The notes beneath the pieces were generated by a model. That model saw only the letters and a list, made by a program, of their open reading frames with translations. It ran no database searches and was not told where the DNA came from. Position numbers and translations under genes: made by a program. Positions 37,291 to 46,079 of a stretch of DNA of 64,000 bases are shown in pieces (within the stretch, counting starts at the first letter, position 1; each line of letters opens with the position of its first letter). The stretch is from Marivivens sp. (lineage in GTDB: Bacteria; Pseudomonadota; Alphaproteobacteria; Rhodobacterales; Rhodobacteraceae). The stretch lies in assembly GCA_024642115.1 (NCBI GenBank), contig JAHEBU010000010.1, forward strand, positions 124,001-188,000. The letters are read 5' to 3'.

Positions 37291-37339
37291 CTGTCGCCCC
37301 TTTGCCCTTGGCCCTGCATACGCCGGGACTGGGGCAAGG

Positions 37340-38251
37340 TCAGCCGGAAAATTGACTGCCCGCTGTGCGCCCCGACGATGGAAAGACCAGCGGTTCGCCA
37401 CCGGGTCGGGTTTGCAGGGCGGTCAGGACCTGATCGTCTGTCTGGCCCGCAGGCACTTCGTCCGTCCAGACGCGGAAATACTCCAGCTGATAGGCGCCAA
37501 AGGACGTGATCATCGCAACATCGGCCGCGTCGCAGCCCCTCACCATCGGGATCCGTCCCGCGCGGGGAACGTTGTAGCGGGCGTCAAACGTGTACCATTG
37601 CCCGCCCAGATACGCCTCGAACCAAGCGCAGAAGTCACCCGGACCAGAATAGGGGATAAAGATGTCGCCCAGGTAGCCGCTCACATACCGAGCCGGGATG
37701 TTCATCGCCCGACACAGTGCAATTGACAGGTGGGCAAAGTCGCGACAGACACCGGTCTTTTCAAGGTTGACGTCCGTAGCCGTCTTGGTCGTCCGCCCGA
37801 ATTTGTAGCCAAAACTGGTCTGGGTGTGGACATAATCGCAGATGGCCGCGACCCGCGCCCAACCTTCGGGGGTGTTGCCGAACTGCTTCCACGCAAAGGG
37901 GACAAGGCTGTCACTGTCGCAATAGCGGCTGGCGACGAGGAATTGCAGGACCTCATGCGGCAGGTCCTCGACCTTGTGCTGGAAGGCCCCCGGAACGACA
38001 GGGTCAAGCTGCACGTCGAAATCCAACACCGCGTCGGACCAAATCTGTGTCCGCCCCGCCGGAGCCACCAGCCGGGTGATCCGGTTGCCGAACCAGTCGA
38101 GGTATTCGTAGGTATCGACCACGGGGTCAGTGCGCACCACATCCCGCCCGATCATACGCCCCTGCACTGTTGAATGGGTCGACAGGGCCAGGACCATCGG
38201 CACCGACGTCGGGCAATTGACGATGATTTCGTAACCGAACCTGATCTGCAA
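37340..38251 (-). CDS. Transglutaminase-like family protein with altered triad
   Basis: 303 residues. Start TTG at 38251 with a perfect AGGAGG 6 bases upstream; no ATG nearby fits. An N-terminal beta domain (about 1-100) precedes the papain-like core: TGVCRDFAHLSIALCRAMNI holds the catalytic Cys (169) and QWYTFDARYN the Asp (223). The position where the catalytic His normally stands (HAW) is Cys 208 in GDFCAWFEAYLG. Homologues I recall from Rhodobacteraceae have SAW or FSAW there, so the change may mark a subgroup. It may therefore be a pseudo-enzyme or use another base. No signal peptide. Confidence 0.82.
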   Translation of the reverse strand: MQIRFGYEIIVNCPTSVPMVLALSTHSTVQGRMIGRDVVRTDPVVDTYEYLDWFGNRITRLVAPAGRTQIWSDAVLDFDVQLDPVVPGAFQHKVEDLPHEVLQFLVASRYCDSDSLVPFAWKQFGNTPEGWARVAAICDYVHTQTSFGYKFGRTTKTATDVNLEKTGVCRDFAHLSIALCRAMNIPARYVSGYLGDIFIPYSGPGDFCAWFEAYLGGQWYTFDARYNVPRAGRIPMVRGCDAADVAMITSFGAYQLEYFRVWTDEVPAGQTDDQVLTALQTRPGGEPLVFPSSGRTAGSQFSG

Positions 38252-38329
38252 CGGTCGCCTCCTGAACGGTGGGCGGACATGCCGCCAATGGGTGTCAACC
38301 AAAGGGTGCGCCATTGGTTGCACCCCGAA

Positions 38330-38360
38330 AGAAAAAAAGGGCCGCCACCGGGGCGACCCT
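38330..38360 (-). terminator. Intrinsic terminator of the HU gene
   Basis: An 8-base-pair stem GGGCCGCC/GGCGACCC (38339-38346, 38352-38359; one G-U pair) has a 5-base loop, with seven A at 38332-38338 that give a U run on the minus strand. Confidence 0.85.
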
Positions 38361-38382
38361 TTGAACCCGAAGGCGCAGAGGC

Positions 38383-38676
38383 TTAGCCGTTGACGCTGTC
38401 CTTGAGCGCCTTGGCAATCGCCATCTTGACGACCTTGTCCGACTCTTTCTTGATCTGCTCGCCCGTGGCGGGGTTGCGGACCATACGCTCGGGGCGTTCG
38501 CGGCAATAGATCTTGCCCAGACCCGGAAGGGTCACGGCGCCGCCACCGGCGACCTCTTTGGTGATGATCGCGGTCATCGCGTCCAGCGCGGCACCTGCCG
38601 ACTTCTTGTCGCTGCCCGTGGCCTCGGCCATGGCGGCAACCAGCTGTGCTTTGGTCATTGCTTTTGCAGTAGCCAT
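38383..38676 (-). CDS. HU/IHF-family DNA-binding protein
   Basis: 97 residues. The N-terminal dimerisation helices (MTKAQLVAAMAEATGSDKKSAGAALDAM) lead to VTLPGLGKIYCRERPERMVRNPATGE, which contains the DNA-bending beta arm with the conserved Arg-Asn-Pro-x-Thr-Gly motif. The last helix is SDKVVKMAIAKALKDSV. It has one subunit type, as in HU, and is an abundant nucleoid protein by family. A good promoter lies upstream at 38740-38768 and a terminator downstream. It is clearly single-gene and independent of amn, which lies further upstream on the same strand. Confidence 0.93.
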   Translation of the reverse strand: MATAKAMTKAQLVAAMAEATGSDKKSAGAALDAMTAIITKEVAGGGAVTLPGLGKIYCRERPERMVRNPATGEQIKKESDKVVKMAIAKALKDSVNG

Positions 38677-38739
38677 TTCAATGGTCTCCCTTTTGTACCC
38701 GATCTGTAGGGCCTCATATCCCGTCTCTCACGGCATGTG

Positions 38740-38768
38740 GTATAGCTCCACAACGGATTGTGGCTCAA
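38740..38768 (-). promoter_or_regulatory. Promoter of the HU gene with embedded palindrome
   Basis: Minus strand: TTGAGC (38768-38763), spacer of 17, CTATAC (38745-38740), close to the alphaproteobacterial TTGACA/CTATAT consensus. Inside the spacer, CCACAA-CGGA-TTGTGG (38748-38763) is a perfect inverted repeat that could be an operator. Confidence 0.55.
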
Positions 38769-38809
38769 TGCAAGCCAAAATATACGGATTTGCCAAGAAA
38801 AGGGCACTT

Positions 38810-40294
38810 TTAAAGGAAAGCCGTCTCTTCAAAGCTGCGCAACTTGCGGCTGTGGATACGTTCAAGCGGCATTTCGCGCAAGCGCTCCATCGCACGAATT
38901 CCGATCAAAAGGTGCCGGGCCACCTGCGTCTTGTAGAAATCCGAGGCCATGCCGGGCAGCTTCAACTCGCCATGCAGGGGCTTGTCGGACACGCACAGCA
39001 GCGTCCCATAAGGCACCCGGAACCGGAATCCGTTCGCCGCGATGGTCGCACTTTCCATATCCAGCGCGATGGCCCGCGATTGCGACAGGCGCTGCACGGG
39101 CCCGCTTTGGTCGCGCAGTTCCCAGTTGCGGTTGTCGATGGTGGCAACTGTCCCAGTCCGCATGATCCGCTTGAGGTCATAGCCTTCAAGCTCGGTCACA
39201 TCTGCGACGGCTGTTTCCAGTGCGATCTGAATTTCGGCCAGCGCCGGGATCGGCACCCAGACGGGCAGGTCATCGTCCAGAACGTGATCTTCGCGCAGAT
39301 AGGCGTGGGCAAGCACGAAATCGCCCAGCCGCTGCGAATTACGCAACCCCGCACAGTGCCCGACCATCAGCCAGGCATGGGGACGCAGCACCGCGATGTG
39401 GTCGGTTGCCGTCTTGGCGTTGGACGGACCGACCCCGATGTTGACCAGCGTGATCCCCTGCCCGTTCGGCCGTTTGAGGTGGAACGTCGGCATCTGCGGC
39501 AGCTTGGCCGGGATCGGCATGGGGGCGTCTGCGGTGGTAATCTCGATATTGCCGGGGCCGACAAAGCTGCTGTAGCCGCTGTCGGGATCGGCCAGCATCT
39601 GCCGGGCGTACCCCTCGAACTCTTCGACGTAGAACTGGTAGTTGGTGAACAGGACATGGTTCTGGAAATGGTCGGGCTGGGTCGCGGTATAATGCGACAG
39701 GCGGGCCAACGAATAATCGACCCGCTGGGCCGTGAACGGGGCCAGAGGGTGCGATCCGTCCGGGTATTGAAAGCCAAAGCCGTTGACGATGTCGTCGTGT
39801 GTCGTACTCAGATCCGGCACGTCAAAGATGTCGCGCAGGGTAAAATCGAGCGCACCTTCCTGAGGCACCGTCACGGCGGCATCCCCCGCCACGGCAAAAT
39901 GGACGGGCATGGGCGTGTCGGACGGGCCGATGACGACAGGAACGCCGTGGTTTTGGATCAGCTGACCGATCTGCTGTTCAAGATAGGCCGCGAACAGGCG
40001 CGGCTGGGTGATCGTCGTCGAATAGCTGCCCGGCACAGCCACATGGCCGAATGACAGGCGGCTGTCGGTCGCGGCAAAGCTGGTCGTGGAAAGGCGGATC
40101 TGCGGATAGTAGGCGCGATACCGGGCCGATGGTTTGCCGCTACGGATGGAGTCGGAGAAGTGCGACGACAGGAATTTGGTGGCGGCATCATACAGATCGA
40201 TCAACCGGGCCACGGCGGCCTTGGGGTCGGTAAACGCCTCGGCCTCGGGGCTGGGTGGGGTCAGGATGGGCAGGGTCGGGTCGGCGGCGTTCAT
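38810..40294 (-). CDS. amn: AMP nucleosidase
   Basis: 494 residues, the full family length. The N-terminal regulatory domain (about 1-180, RYRAYYPQIRLSTTSFAAT) precedes the phosphorylase-like catalytic domain with MPTFHLKRPNGQGITLVNIG, WLMVGHCAGLRNSQRLGDFV and ALDMESATIAANGFRFRVP. The Asp and Glu in DMESATIAANG are the purine and ribose contact region. It splits AMP to adenine and ribose 5-phosphate, controlling adenylate pools. The ATG at 40294 is chosen by family fit (MNAADPTLPIL). It diverges from the aldolase operon across 204 bases. Confidence 0.95.
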   Translation of the reverse strand: MNAADPTLPILTPPSPEAEAFTDPKAAVARLIDLYDAATKFLSSHFSDSIRSGKPSARYRAYYPQIRLSTTSFAATDSRLSFGHVAVPGSYSTTITQPRLFAAYLEQQIGQLIQNHGVPVVIGPSDTPMPVHFAVAGDAAVTVPQEGALDFTLRDIFDVPDLSTTHDDIVNGFGFQYPDGSHPLAPFTAQRVDYSLARLSHYTATQPDHFQNHVLFTNYQFYVEEFEGYARQMLADPDSGYSSFVGPGNIEITTADAPMPIPAKLPQMPTFHLKRPNGQGITLVNIGVGPSNAKTATDHIAVLRPHAWLMVGHCAGLRNSQRLGDFVLAHAYLREDHVLDDDLPVWVPIPALAEIQIALETAVADVTELEGYDLKRIMRTGTVATIDNRNWELRDQSGPVQRLSQSRAIALDMESATIAANGFRFRVPYGTLLCVSDKPLHGELKLPGMASDFYKTQVARHLLIGIRAMERLREMPLERIHSRKLRSFEETAFL

Positions 40295-40498
40295 GTCTTG
40301 TCCTTGCAATGGCGGATGACCCCGGCACGCGGATCGCGCGGGGCAAAGTCGGTTTCGACTGGATGGGATTTTGGGTGTTCCATGTTCCAAATATTCCTAT
40401 CAAGAGCCGCTCTGCAACCCCCCGGCCAAAAACGCGTCGCTTTCAGGCTAGGCAGGGTTTCCTTTCCCATGCCCTAATACCCGCAACAGGAGGATGAC

Positions 40499-41254
40499 AT
40501 GCCCGACACCCGCCATGGCACAAACCTAGACCACTGGACCCAGAGGGTCGATCTGGCCGCCGCGTTCCGCTGGACCGCCCGGCTGGGCATGCACGAAGGG
40601 GTGGCTAACCATTTTTCCCTGGCAGTGAACGACGACGGCAGCCAATTCCTGATGAACCCCAATCAGATGCACTTTTCGCGGATCAGGGCATCGGACCTGC
40701 TGTTGATCGACGCCAATGATCCCGACACCTACACCGGGCCTAACGCGCCTGACCCAACCGCCTGGGGTCTGCACGGGGCAATCCACCGGCACGTCCCCCA
40801 TGCCCGCTGCGCGATGCATTGCCATTCGATCTTTGCCACGGTTCTGGCGAGTCTGGCCGACAGCCGCCTGCCGCCCATCGACCAGAACTGCTGCACCTTC
40901 TACGACCGGATCGTCATCGACGAGGAGTACGGCGGGCTGGCGTTCGAGGGCGAGGGCGACCGCTGTGCGTCGCTGTTCACCGACCCCCGCAAAAAGGTCA
41001 TGGTCATGGGCAATCACGGTGTTCTGGTGATCGGGGCGACCGTGGCCGAGACGTTCAACCGACTGTATTATTTCGAACGCGCGGCCGAAACCTACATCCG
41101 GGCGCTGCAAACCGGTCAGCCCCTGCGCATCCTGCCTCATGACATCGCCGAAAAGACCGCGCGCGAGTTAGAGGAGTACCCCGATCAGGACACGCGGCAC
41201 CTGAGCGAACTCAAGGCTCTCCTCACCGAGGAAGGGTCGAATTATGCAAGTTAG
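40499..41254 (+). CDS. Class II aldolase/adducin family protein
   Basis: 251 residues. The zinc-aldolase fold is shown by GMHEGVANHFSLAV, GLHGAIHRHVPHARCAMHCH (metal His residues about 94-106) and MGNHGVLVIGATV with another His. Family members act on sugar phosphates such as fuculose 1-phosphate, or on other hydroxy compounds. AGGAGG lies just before the ATG at 40499. It is the first gene of an operon with acyl-CoA enzymes, beginning 8 bases before the acyl-CoA dehydrogenase, so a role in breaking down an unusual carbon skeleton is likely. The real substrate is unknown. Confidence 0.88.
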   Translation: MPDTRHGTNLDHWTQRVDLAAAFRWTARLGMHEGVANHFSLAVNDDGSQFLMNPNQMHFSRIRASDLLLIDANDPDTYTGPNAPDPTAWGLHGAIHRHVPHARCAMHCHSIFATVLASLADSRLPPIDQNCCTFYDRIVIDEEYGGLAFEGEGDRCASLFTDPRKKVMVMGNHGVLVIGATVAETFNRLYYFERAAETYIRALQTGQPLRILPHDIAEKTARELEEYPDQDTRHLSELKALLTEEGSNYAS

Positions 41255-41262
41255 AGACTGAT

Positions 41263-42423
41263 ATGCATTACGGCCTGACCGACGAACACCGGATGATCGC
41301 GGACACCGTCCGGACCTTTGTCGAGAACGAGATTTATCCGCACGAGGCTTTGGTCGAACGCACCGGCGACGTGCCGAACGAGATTGCGCAAGAGATCAAG
41401 CGCAAGACCAAGGACTTGGGCTTTTACGCCTGCAACTTTCCCGAACGGGTGGGCGGGGCCGGTCTGAACCATCTGGAATTCGCTCTGGTCGAGCGGGAAC
41501 TTGGTCGGGGATCGATGGCCCTGACCCACTTTTTCGGCCGCCCACAGAACATCCTGATGGCCTGTGAGGGCGACCAGATCGACAGATACCTGATTCCTGC
41601 CGTTCAGGGCGACCGCATGGACGCGCTGGCGATGACCGAACCGGGGGCCGGGTCCGACATTCGCGGCATGAAATGCAGCGCCCGGCGGGATGGCGGCGAT
41701 TGGGTGGTCAACGGGACCAAACATTTTATCTCGGGCGCGGACCACGCCGATTTCCTGATCGTGTTCATCGCCACGGGCGAAGATATGACCGACAAGGGGC
41801 CAAAAAAGCGGATTACCGCGTTTCTGGTCGATCGCGGCACGCCGGGGTTCACGATCCGGGACGGCTACAAATCCGTGTCGCATCGTGGGTACAAGAACAT
41901 GATCCTCGATTTTGACGATTGCCGCCTGCCCAACGCACAGGTGCTGGGCGCGGTCGATGGCGGGTTCGACGTGATGAACACCTGGCTTTATGCCACCCGG
42001 ATCACCGTTGCCACCATGTCCGTCGGACGGGCGCGGCGCGTGTTCGATTATGCGTTGGGCTATGCGGCGGAACGCGAACAGTTCGGCCAGAAGATCGGCA
42101 AATTTCAGGGTGTCAGTTTTCAATTGGCTGACATGATCACCGAAATCGACGCCGCCGACCTCTTGACACTGGCCGCTGCCGACCGGCTCGACAAAGGCCT
42201 GCCTGCCAACCGCGAAATCGCCAGCGCCAAGCTCTATGCGTCTGAAATGCTCGGCCGTGTGACCGACAAAGCGATCCAGATCCACGGCGGTATGGGTCTG
42301 ATGGACGATCTGCCGCTCGAACGGTTCTGGCGCGATGCCCGCGTCGAACGGATCTGGGACGGCACGTCAGAGATTCAGCGGCACATCATCAGCCGCGACC
42401 TGTTGCGCGCGTTGGGGGCCTGA
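41263..42423 (+). CDS. Acyl-CoA dehydrogenase
   Basis: 386 residues with the complete acyl-CoA dehydrogenase layout. The N-terminal helical domain is followed by the flavin and substrate loop ALAMTEPGAGSDIRGMKC (about residues 125-142), then the beta domain, then the C-terminal bundle with AEREQFGQKIGKFQGV and QIHGGMGLMDDLPLERFWRD. It takes electrons from a CoA-bound acyl chain to FAD, then to ETF. It begins 8 bases after the aldolase-like gene and ends 7 bases before the synthetase. Sequence alone does not give the chain length; the operon suggests a short, branched or hydroxylated acid. Confidence 0.93.
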   Translation: MHYGLTDEHRMIADTVRTFVENEIYPHEALVERTGDVPNEIAQEIKRKTKDLGFYACNFPERVGGAGLNHLEFALVERELGRGSMALTHFFGRPQNILMACEGDQIDRYLIPAVQGDRMDALAMTEPGAGSDIRGMKCSARRDGGDWVVNGTKHFISGADHADFLIVFIATGEDMTDKGPKKRITAFLVDRGTPGFTIRDGYKSVSHRGYKNMILDFDDCRLPNAQVLGAVDGGFDVMNTWLYATRITVATMSVGRARRVFDYALGYAAEREQFGQKIGKFQGVSFQLADMITEIDAADLLTLAAADRLDKGLPANREIASAKLYASEMLGRVTDKAIQIHGGMGLMDDLPLERFWRDARVERIWDGTSEIQRHIISRDLLRALGA

Positions 42424-42430
42424 CCGGACC

Positions 42431-44452
42431 ATGTCACGCGACCTGTCCCGGCTTTTGCGCCCCCGGTCGGTGGCGGTGATCGGCGGCGGTGCGTGGTGCC
42501 GGTCGGTCATCGACCAGTTGACCAAGGCAGGATTTCCCGGTGCCATCTGGCCGGTCCATCCAAAAGGAGGAATGGTTGGTCAGAACAGGGTCTATTCTAG
42601 CCTGATTGACTTGCCCTCACCCCCCGACGCCAGCTTTATCGGGATCAATCGGGACGCCACAATCGGCGCGGTTTCTGCCCTGTCGCAGATGGGCGCAGGC
42701 GGTGCGGTCTGCTTTGCCTCCGGCTTTGCCGAAGTCGAGGATGGGCAGGACCTGAACGTTCGGCTGCTGACAGCTGCGGGTGACATGCCGATCCTTGGAC
42801 CCAATTGCTATGGCATGATCAATGCCCTGGATGGGGCGCTGCTCTGGCCCGATCAACACGGGTGCGTGCCGGTGGACAGGGGTGTGGCCATCCTCACCCA
42901 ATCCTCCAACATCGCCATCAACATGACGATGCAGAACCGCAACTTGCCCATTGCCTATGTGATCACGTGCGGGAACCAGGCCCAGACGACGCAGGCGCAG
43001 ATCGCCGAGGACCTGTTGAACGACCCGCGCGTCACCGCCATCGGCCTGCATATCGAAGGGTTCGGTGACCTGCGCACCTGGCAAAGCCTTGCCCGCGCTG
43101 CCCATGCCAAAGGCGTTCCTCTGGTGGCACTCAAGGTCGGTCGGTCGCGGCAGGCACAGACCGCAACGATTTCCCATACCGCCAGCCTTGCCGGCGGGGA
43201 TACCGGGGCGCAGGCGCTGCTCGACCGGCTGGGGATCGCCCGCGTGAACGACATTCCGACGTTTCTGGAAACGCTCAAACTGCTTCATGTCTGTGGCACG
43301 TTGCCGTCCAACCGCATCGCTTCGATTTCCTGTTCGGGGGGCGAGGCGTCGATTGCCGCTGACACCGCATTCGGGCGCAACCTGACCTTTCCACCATTGA
43401 ACGACCGACAGGCCCGGGATCTGGGCGCGGTGCTGGGTCCCAAGGTGACGCTGGCCAATCCGCTCGACTACCACACCTATATCTGGCGCGATGCCTTGGC
43501 GATGACGCAGGCATTTTCTGCCATGATAGACCCTGATATTGCACTGACCTTCCTGATCGTCGACTTCCCCCGGCCCGACCGTTGCGATGCGGCTGATTGG
43601 GAGTGCACAATCCGCGCAGCGCTAGACACCCGCGCCCAGACCGGGGGCAAGGTGGCGATGGTGGCCACCCTTCCCGAACTGATGCCCGAGGATGTGGGCG
43701 CCCGGTTGATGGCAGGGGGGGTCGTGCCGATGTCCGGCCTGACCGAAGCCATTGCAGCGGCAGAGGCTGCGATCACCCGACCCTGCCCCGACTTGTCGAC
43801 CGATCTGCTCCTCCCCTCCCTCACCGGACCAACGCGAGCCCTGACAGAGGCCGAGGCGAAGCTGCGGCTGGCCGCCTGCGGCCTTACTGTCCCCAAGGCG
43901 GCGCAGGTAAACAACGTCTCAGAGGTTGCCCGACGGGCAGAGGAGGTCGGCTTCCCACTCGTCCTCAAAGGCGTGGGCATCGCCCACAAATCCGAGGCAG
44001 GTGCCGTCATCCTGAACCTGCACTCGGTTGCACAGGTTGAGGACGCGGCCCGCGTCATGTCCTCGGACACCTTTTTGCTGGAACAACAGATCACCGGCGC
44101 GCTGGCCGAGCTTTTGATTGGCGTGGTCAAAGACCCCGCGCACGGCTTTGTCCTGACCATCGGCGCAGGTGGGACTATGACCGAAGTCATGCATGACAGC
44201 GCCTCTTGCCTGATCCCGGCGTCGGATGCCACGCTTAATCAGTGTCTGAACAGGCTGAAAATCGCACGATTGCTCGATGGTTTTCGGGGCAAGCCGCCCG
44301 TTGACCGCCCCACGCTCATTGCCGCGATAAAGGCGGTGCAAACCTGGGTCCTTGCCAATGCCGCGACGGTCGAAGAGGTTGAGGTGAACCCGCTGATCTG
44401 CACGGCCACGCAAGCCATTGCAGTCGATGCCCTTATCCGGGAGGCCGTATGA
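42431..44452 (+). CDS. NDP-forming acyl-CoA synthetase (fused alpha/beta type)
   Basis: 673 residues. An N-terminal CoA-binding Rossmann domain (LLRPRSVAVIGGGAWCRSV) leads to a succinyl-CoA-ligase-like part with the phospho-His in ATISHTASLAGG (about residue 251), and then a C-terminal ATP-grasp domain from about 470 (EAEAKLRLAACGLTVPKAA, PLVLKGVGIAHKSEAGAV). This single-chain alpha-beta layout belongs to ADP-forming acetyl-CoA synthetases and relatives. The start at 42431 follows the dehydrogenase stop by 7 bases. It could activate the acid used by the operon. It shares ATGA with the enoyl-CoA hydratase gene. Confidence 0.92.
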   Translation: MSRDLSRLLRPRSVAVIGGGAWCRSVIDQLTKAGFPGAIWPVHPKGGMVGQNRVYSSLIDLPSPPDASFIGINRDATIGAVSALSQMGAGGAVCFASGFAEVEDGQDLNVRLLTAAGDMPILGPNCYGMINALDGALLWPDQHGCVPVDRGVAILTQSSNIAINMTMQNRNLPIAYVITCGNQAQTTQAQIAEDLLNDPRVTAIGLHIEGFGDLRTWQSLARAAHAKGVPLVALKVGRSRQAQTATISHTASLAGGDTGAQALLDRLGIARVNDIPTFLETLKLLHVCGTLPSNRIASISCSGGEASIAADTAFGRNLTFPPLNDRQARDLGAVLGPKVTLANPLDYHTYIWRDALAMTQAFSAMIDPDIALTFLIVDFPRPDRCDAADWECTIRAALDTRAQTGGKVAMVATLPELMPEDVGARLMAGGVVPMSGLTEAIAAAEAAITRPCPDLSTDLLLPSLTGPTRALTEAEAKLRLAACGLTVPKAAQVNNVSEVARRAEEVGFPLVLKGVGIAHKSEAGAVILNLHSVAQVEDAARVMSSDTFLLEQQITGALAELLIGVVKDPAHGFVLTIGAGGTMTEVMHDSASCLIPASDATLNQCLNRLKIARLLDGFRGKPPVDRPTLIAAIKAVQTWVLANAATVEEVEVNPLICTATQAIAVDALIREAV

Positions 44453-45228
44453 GCCCCATCAAAACCCGCACCCAAGGTCCGATCCTAGAGGTCACCCTTG
44501 ACCGGCCCAAGGCCAACGCGATCGACCTGATCACCAGCCGGATCATGGGCGAGACGTTCCGCGCCTTTCGCGATGACGACACGCTGCGGGTCTGCATCCT
44601 GCGGGCCGAGGGGGACAAATTCTTTTGCCCCGGCTGGGACCTCAAGGCGGCGGCAGACGGCGACGCGGTGGACGGCGACTATGGCGTCGGCGGGTTCGGC
44701 GGATTGCAGGAATTGCCCAACCTCAACAAACCCGTCATCTGCGCGGTCAATGGGATCTGCTGTGGCGGGGGGCTGGAACTGGCACTGTCCTGTGATCTGA
44801 TCCTCGCCTCGGACAACGCGACCTTTGCGCTGCCGGAAATCCGGTCGGGCACGGTGGCTGATGCGGCGTCCATCAAACTGCCCAAACGGATACCCTATCA
44901 TGTGGCGATGGACCTGTTGCTGACCGGGCGCTGGTTCGACGCAGAAGAGGCTCTACGCTGGGGTATATTGCGCGAAATCACCACACCGCAGGACCTGCTG
45001 CCCAAGGCGTGGGACCTTGCCCGCCTCCTAGCCTCTGGCCCGCCGCTGGTTTATGCGGCGATCAAGGAAGTCGTGCGCGAGGCCGAGAACATGCGGTTTC
45101 AGGATGCACTGAACCGGGTGACAAAGCGGCAGATGCCAACCGTCGATAGACTCTATTCCAGCGAAGATCAGCTAGAGGGCGCCCGCGCCTTTGCCGAAAA
45201 ACGCGATCCGGTGTGGAAAGGCAAATGA
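44449..45228 (+). CDS. Enoyl-CoA hydratase/isomerase family protein (CaiD-like)
   Basis: 259 residues. The crotonase fold has the oxyanion-hole segment FFCPGWDLKAAA and GICCGGGLELALSCDLILA, with the usual GGG and DLILA. The close spacing resembles carnitinyl-CoA dehydratases (CaiD), but the family also includes many other hydratases. Its start overlaps the synthetase stop (ATGA) and its stop overlaps the epimerase start (ATGA). With the acyl-CoA dehydrogenase and the synthetase it forms a plausible activation, oxidation and hydration route. Confidence 0.92.
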   Translation: MSPIKTRTQGPILEVTLDRPKANAIDLITSRIMGETFRAFRDDDTLRVCILRAEGDKFFCPGWDLKAAADGDAVDGDYGVGGFGGLQELPNLNKPVICAVNGICCGGGLELALSCDLILASDNATFALPEIRSGTVADAASIKLPKRIPYHVAMDLLLTGRWFDAEEALRWGILREITTPQDLLPKAWDLARLLASGPPLVYAAIKEVVREAENMRFQDALNRVTKRQMPTVDRLYSSEDQLEGARAFAEKRDPVWKGK

Positions 45229-46079
45229 CAAAAACGCTGCTGTCATTCGGTCACGGTTATTCGGCGCAGGCGTTGGGGCGGCTTCTGTTGCGTCAAGGCT
45301 GGCGCGTGATCGGCACCACCCGCAACGACGATAAGCTAGGGTCGCTTCAGGCCACCGGAGTAGAGCCGCGCCTTTGGCCCGGTGCCAACATGACCCCCGC
45401 ACTCGACGCGGCCACCCATCTGTTGCTATCCGCCGCGCCGGATGAGGAGGGCGACCCGGTATTGCGCGAGCTTAGACACGAGATTTCGGTTCGCGCAGGC
45501 CAATTCGACTGGGTCGGTTACCTGTCCACAACGGGCGTCTATGGCGACAACAACGGCGATTGGGTGGACGAGGCCAGCCCGCTGAACCCGGCGACCAGCC
45601 GGGGCAAGGCGCGCGTGGCAGCCGAGGCAGATTGGGCCGGTCTTGGTCTGCCGCTGCACATCTTTCGGCTGGCGGGCATTTATGGCCCCGGTCGCGGGCC
45701 GTTCGAAAAGGTGCGCCAAGGCACCGCGCGGCGGATCATCAAACCGGGGCAGGTGTTCAGCCGCACCCATGTCGAGGATATCGCGCAGGTTCTGGCTGCC
45801 AGCATCGCCCGCCCCAATCCCGGTGCGGCCTACAACGTCTGCGACGACGACCCGGCCCCACCCGAGGACGTGATCGCCTATGCCGCCGAACTTTTGGGTC
45901 TGCCAATCCCCCCCGCCGAGGATTTTGCCACGGCCGAGATGACTCCGATGGCCCGCAGTTTTTATGCGGAATCGAAAAAGGTCCGGAATGATCGGATCAA
46001 GGAAGAATTGGGCGTGGTCCTGAAATACCCAGACTACCGGTCTGGCCTTAGGGCGCTGCTTGCGGAAGAAACCGCCTGA
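45225..46079 (+). CDS. NAD-dependent epimerase/SDR-like protein (YeeZ-type)
   Basis: 284 residues. It opens MTKTLLSFGHGYSAQALGRL, with a GHGYSA nucleotide-binding loop rather than the canonical GxxGxxG. YLSTTGVYGDNNGDWVDE, with the STxxVYG catalytic region, and FRLAGIYGPGRG follow; these are hallmarks of extended SDRs of the YeeZ group. The usual YxxxK pair is not clear (SRGKARVAAEADW stands where it would be), so catalysis is uncertain. It is the last gene of the operon, ATGA-coupled to the hydratase. It overlaps the convergent membrane protein gene by 32 bases. Confidence 0.85.
   Translation: MTKTLLSFGHGYSAQALGRLLLRQGWRVIGTTRNDDKLGSLQATGVEPRLWPGANMTPALDAATHLLLSAAPDEEGDPVLRELRHEISVRAGQFDWVGYLSTTGVYGDNNGDWVDEASPLNPATSRGKARVAAEADWAGLGLPLHIFRLAGIYGPGRGPFEKVRQGTARRIIKPGQVFSRTHVEDIAQVLAASIARPNPGAAYNVCDDDPAPPEDVIAYAAELLGLPIPPAEDFATAEMTPMARSFYAESKKVRNDRIKEELGVVLKYPDYRSGLRALLAEETA

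Noticed and set aside
38281-38338. Inverted stretches (AACCAA...TTGGTT) upstream of the transglutaminase-like gene
   Set aside because: The pairing is imperfect and overlaps the region just beyond the HU terminator; no promoter context supports it.
38383-38676. IHF subunit rather than HU
   Set aside because: The protein has an Ala/Lys-rich start and the plain HU layout with no IHF-specific features that I can identify.
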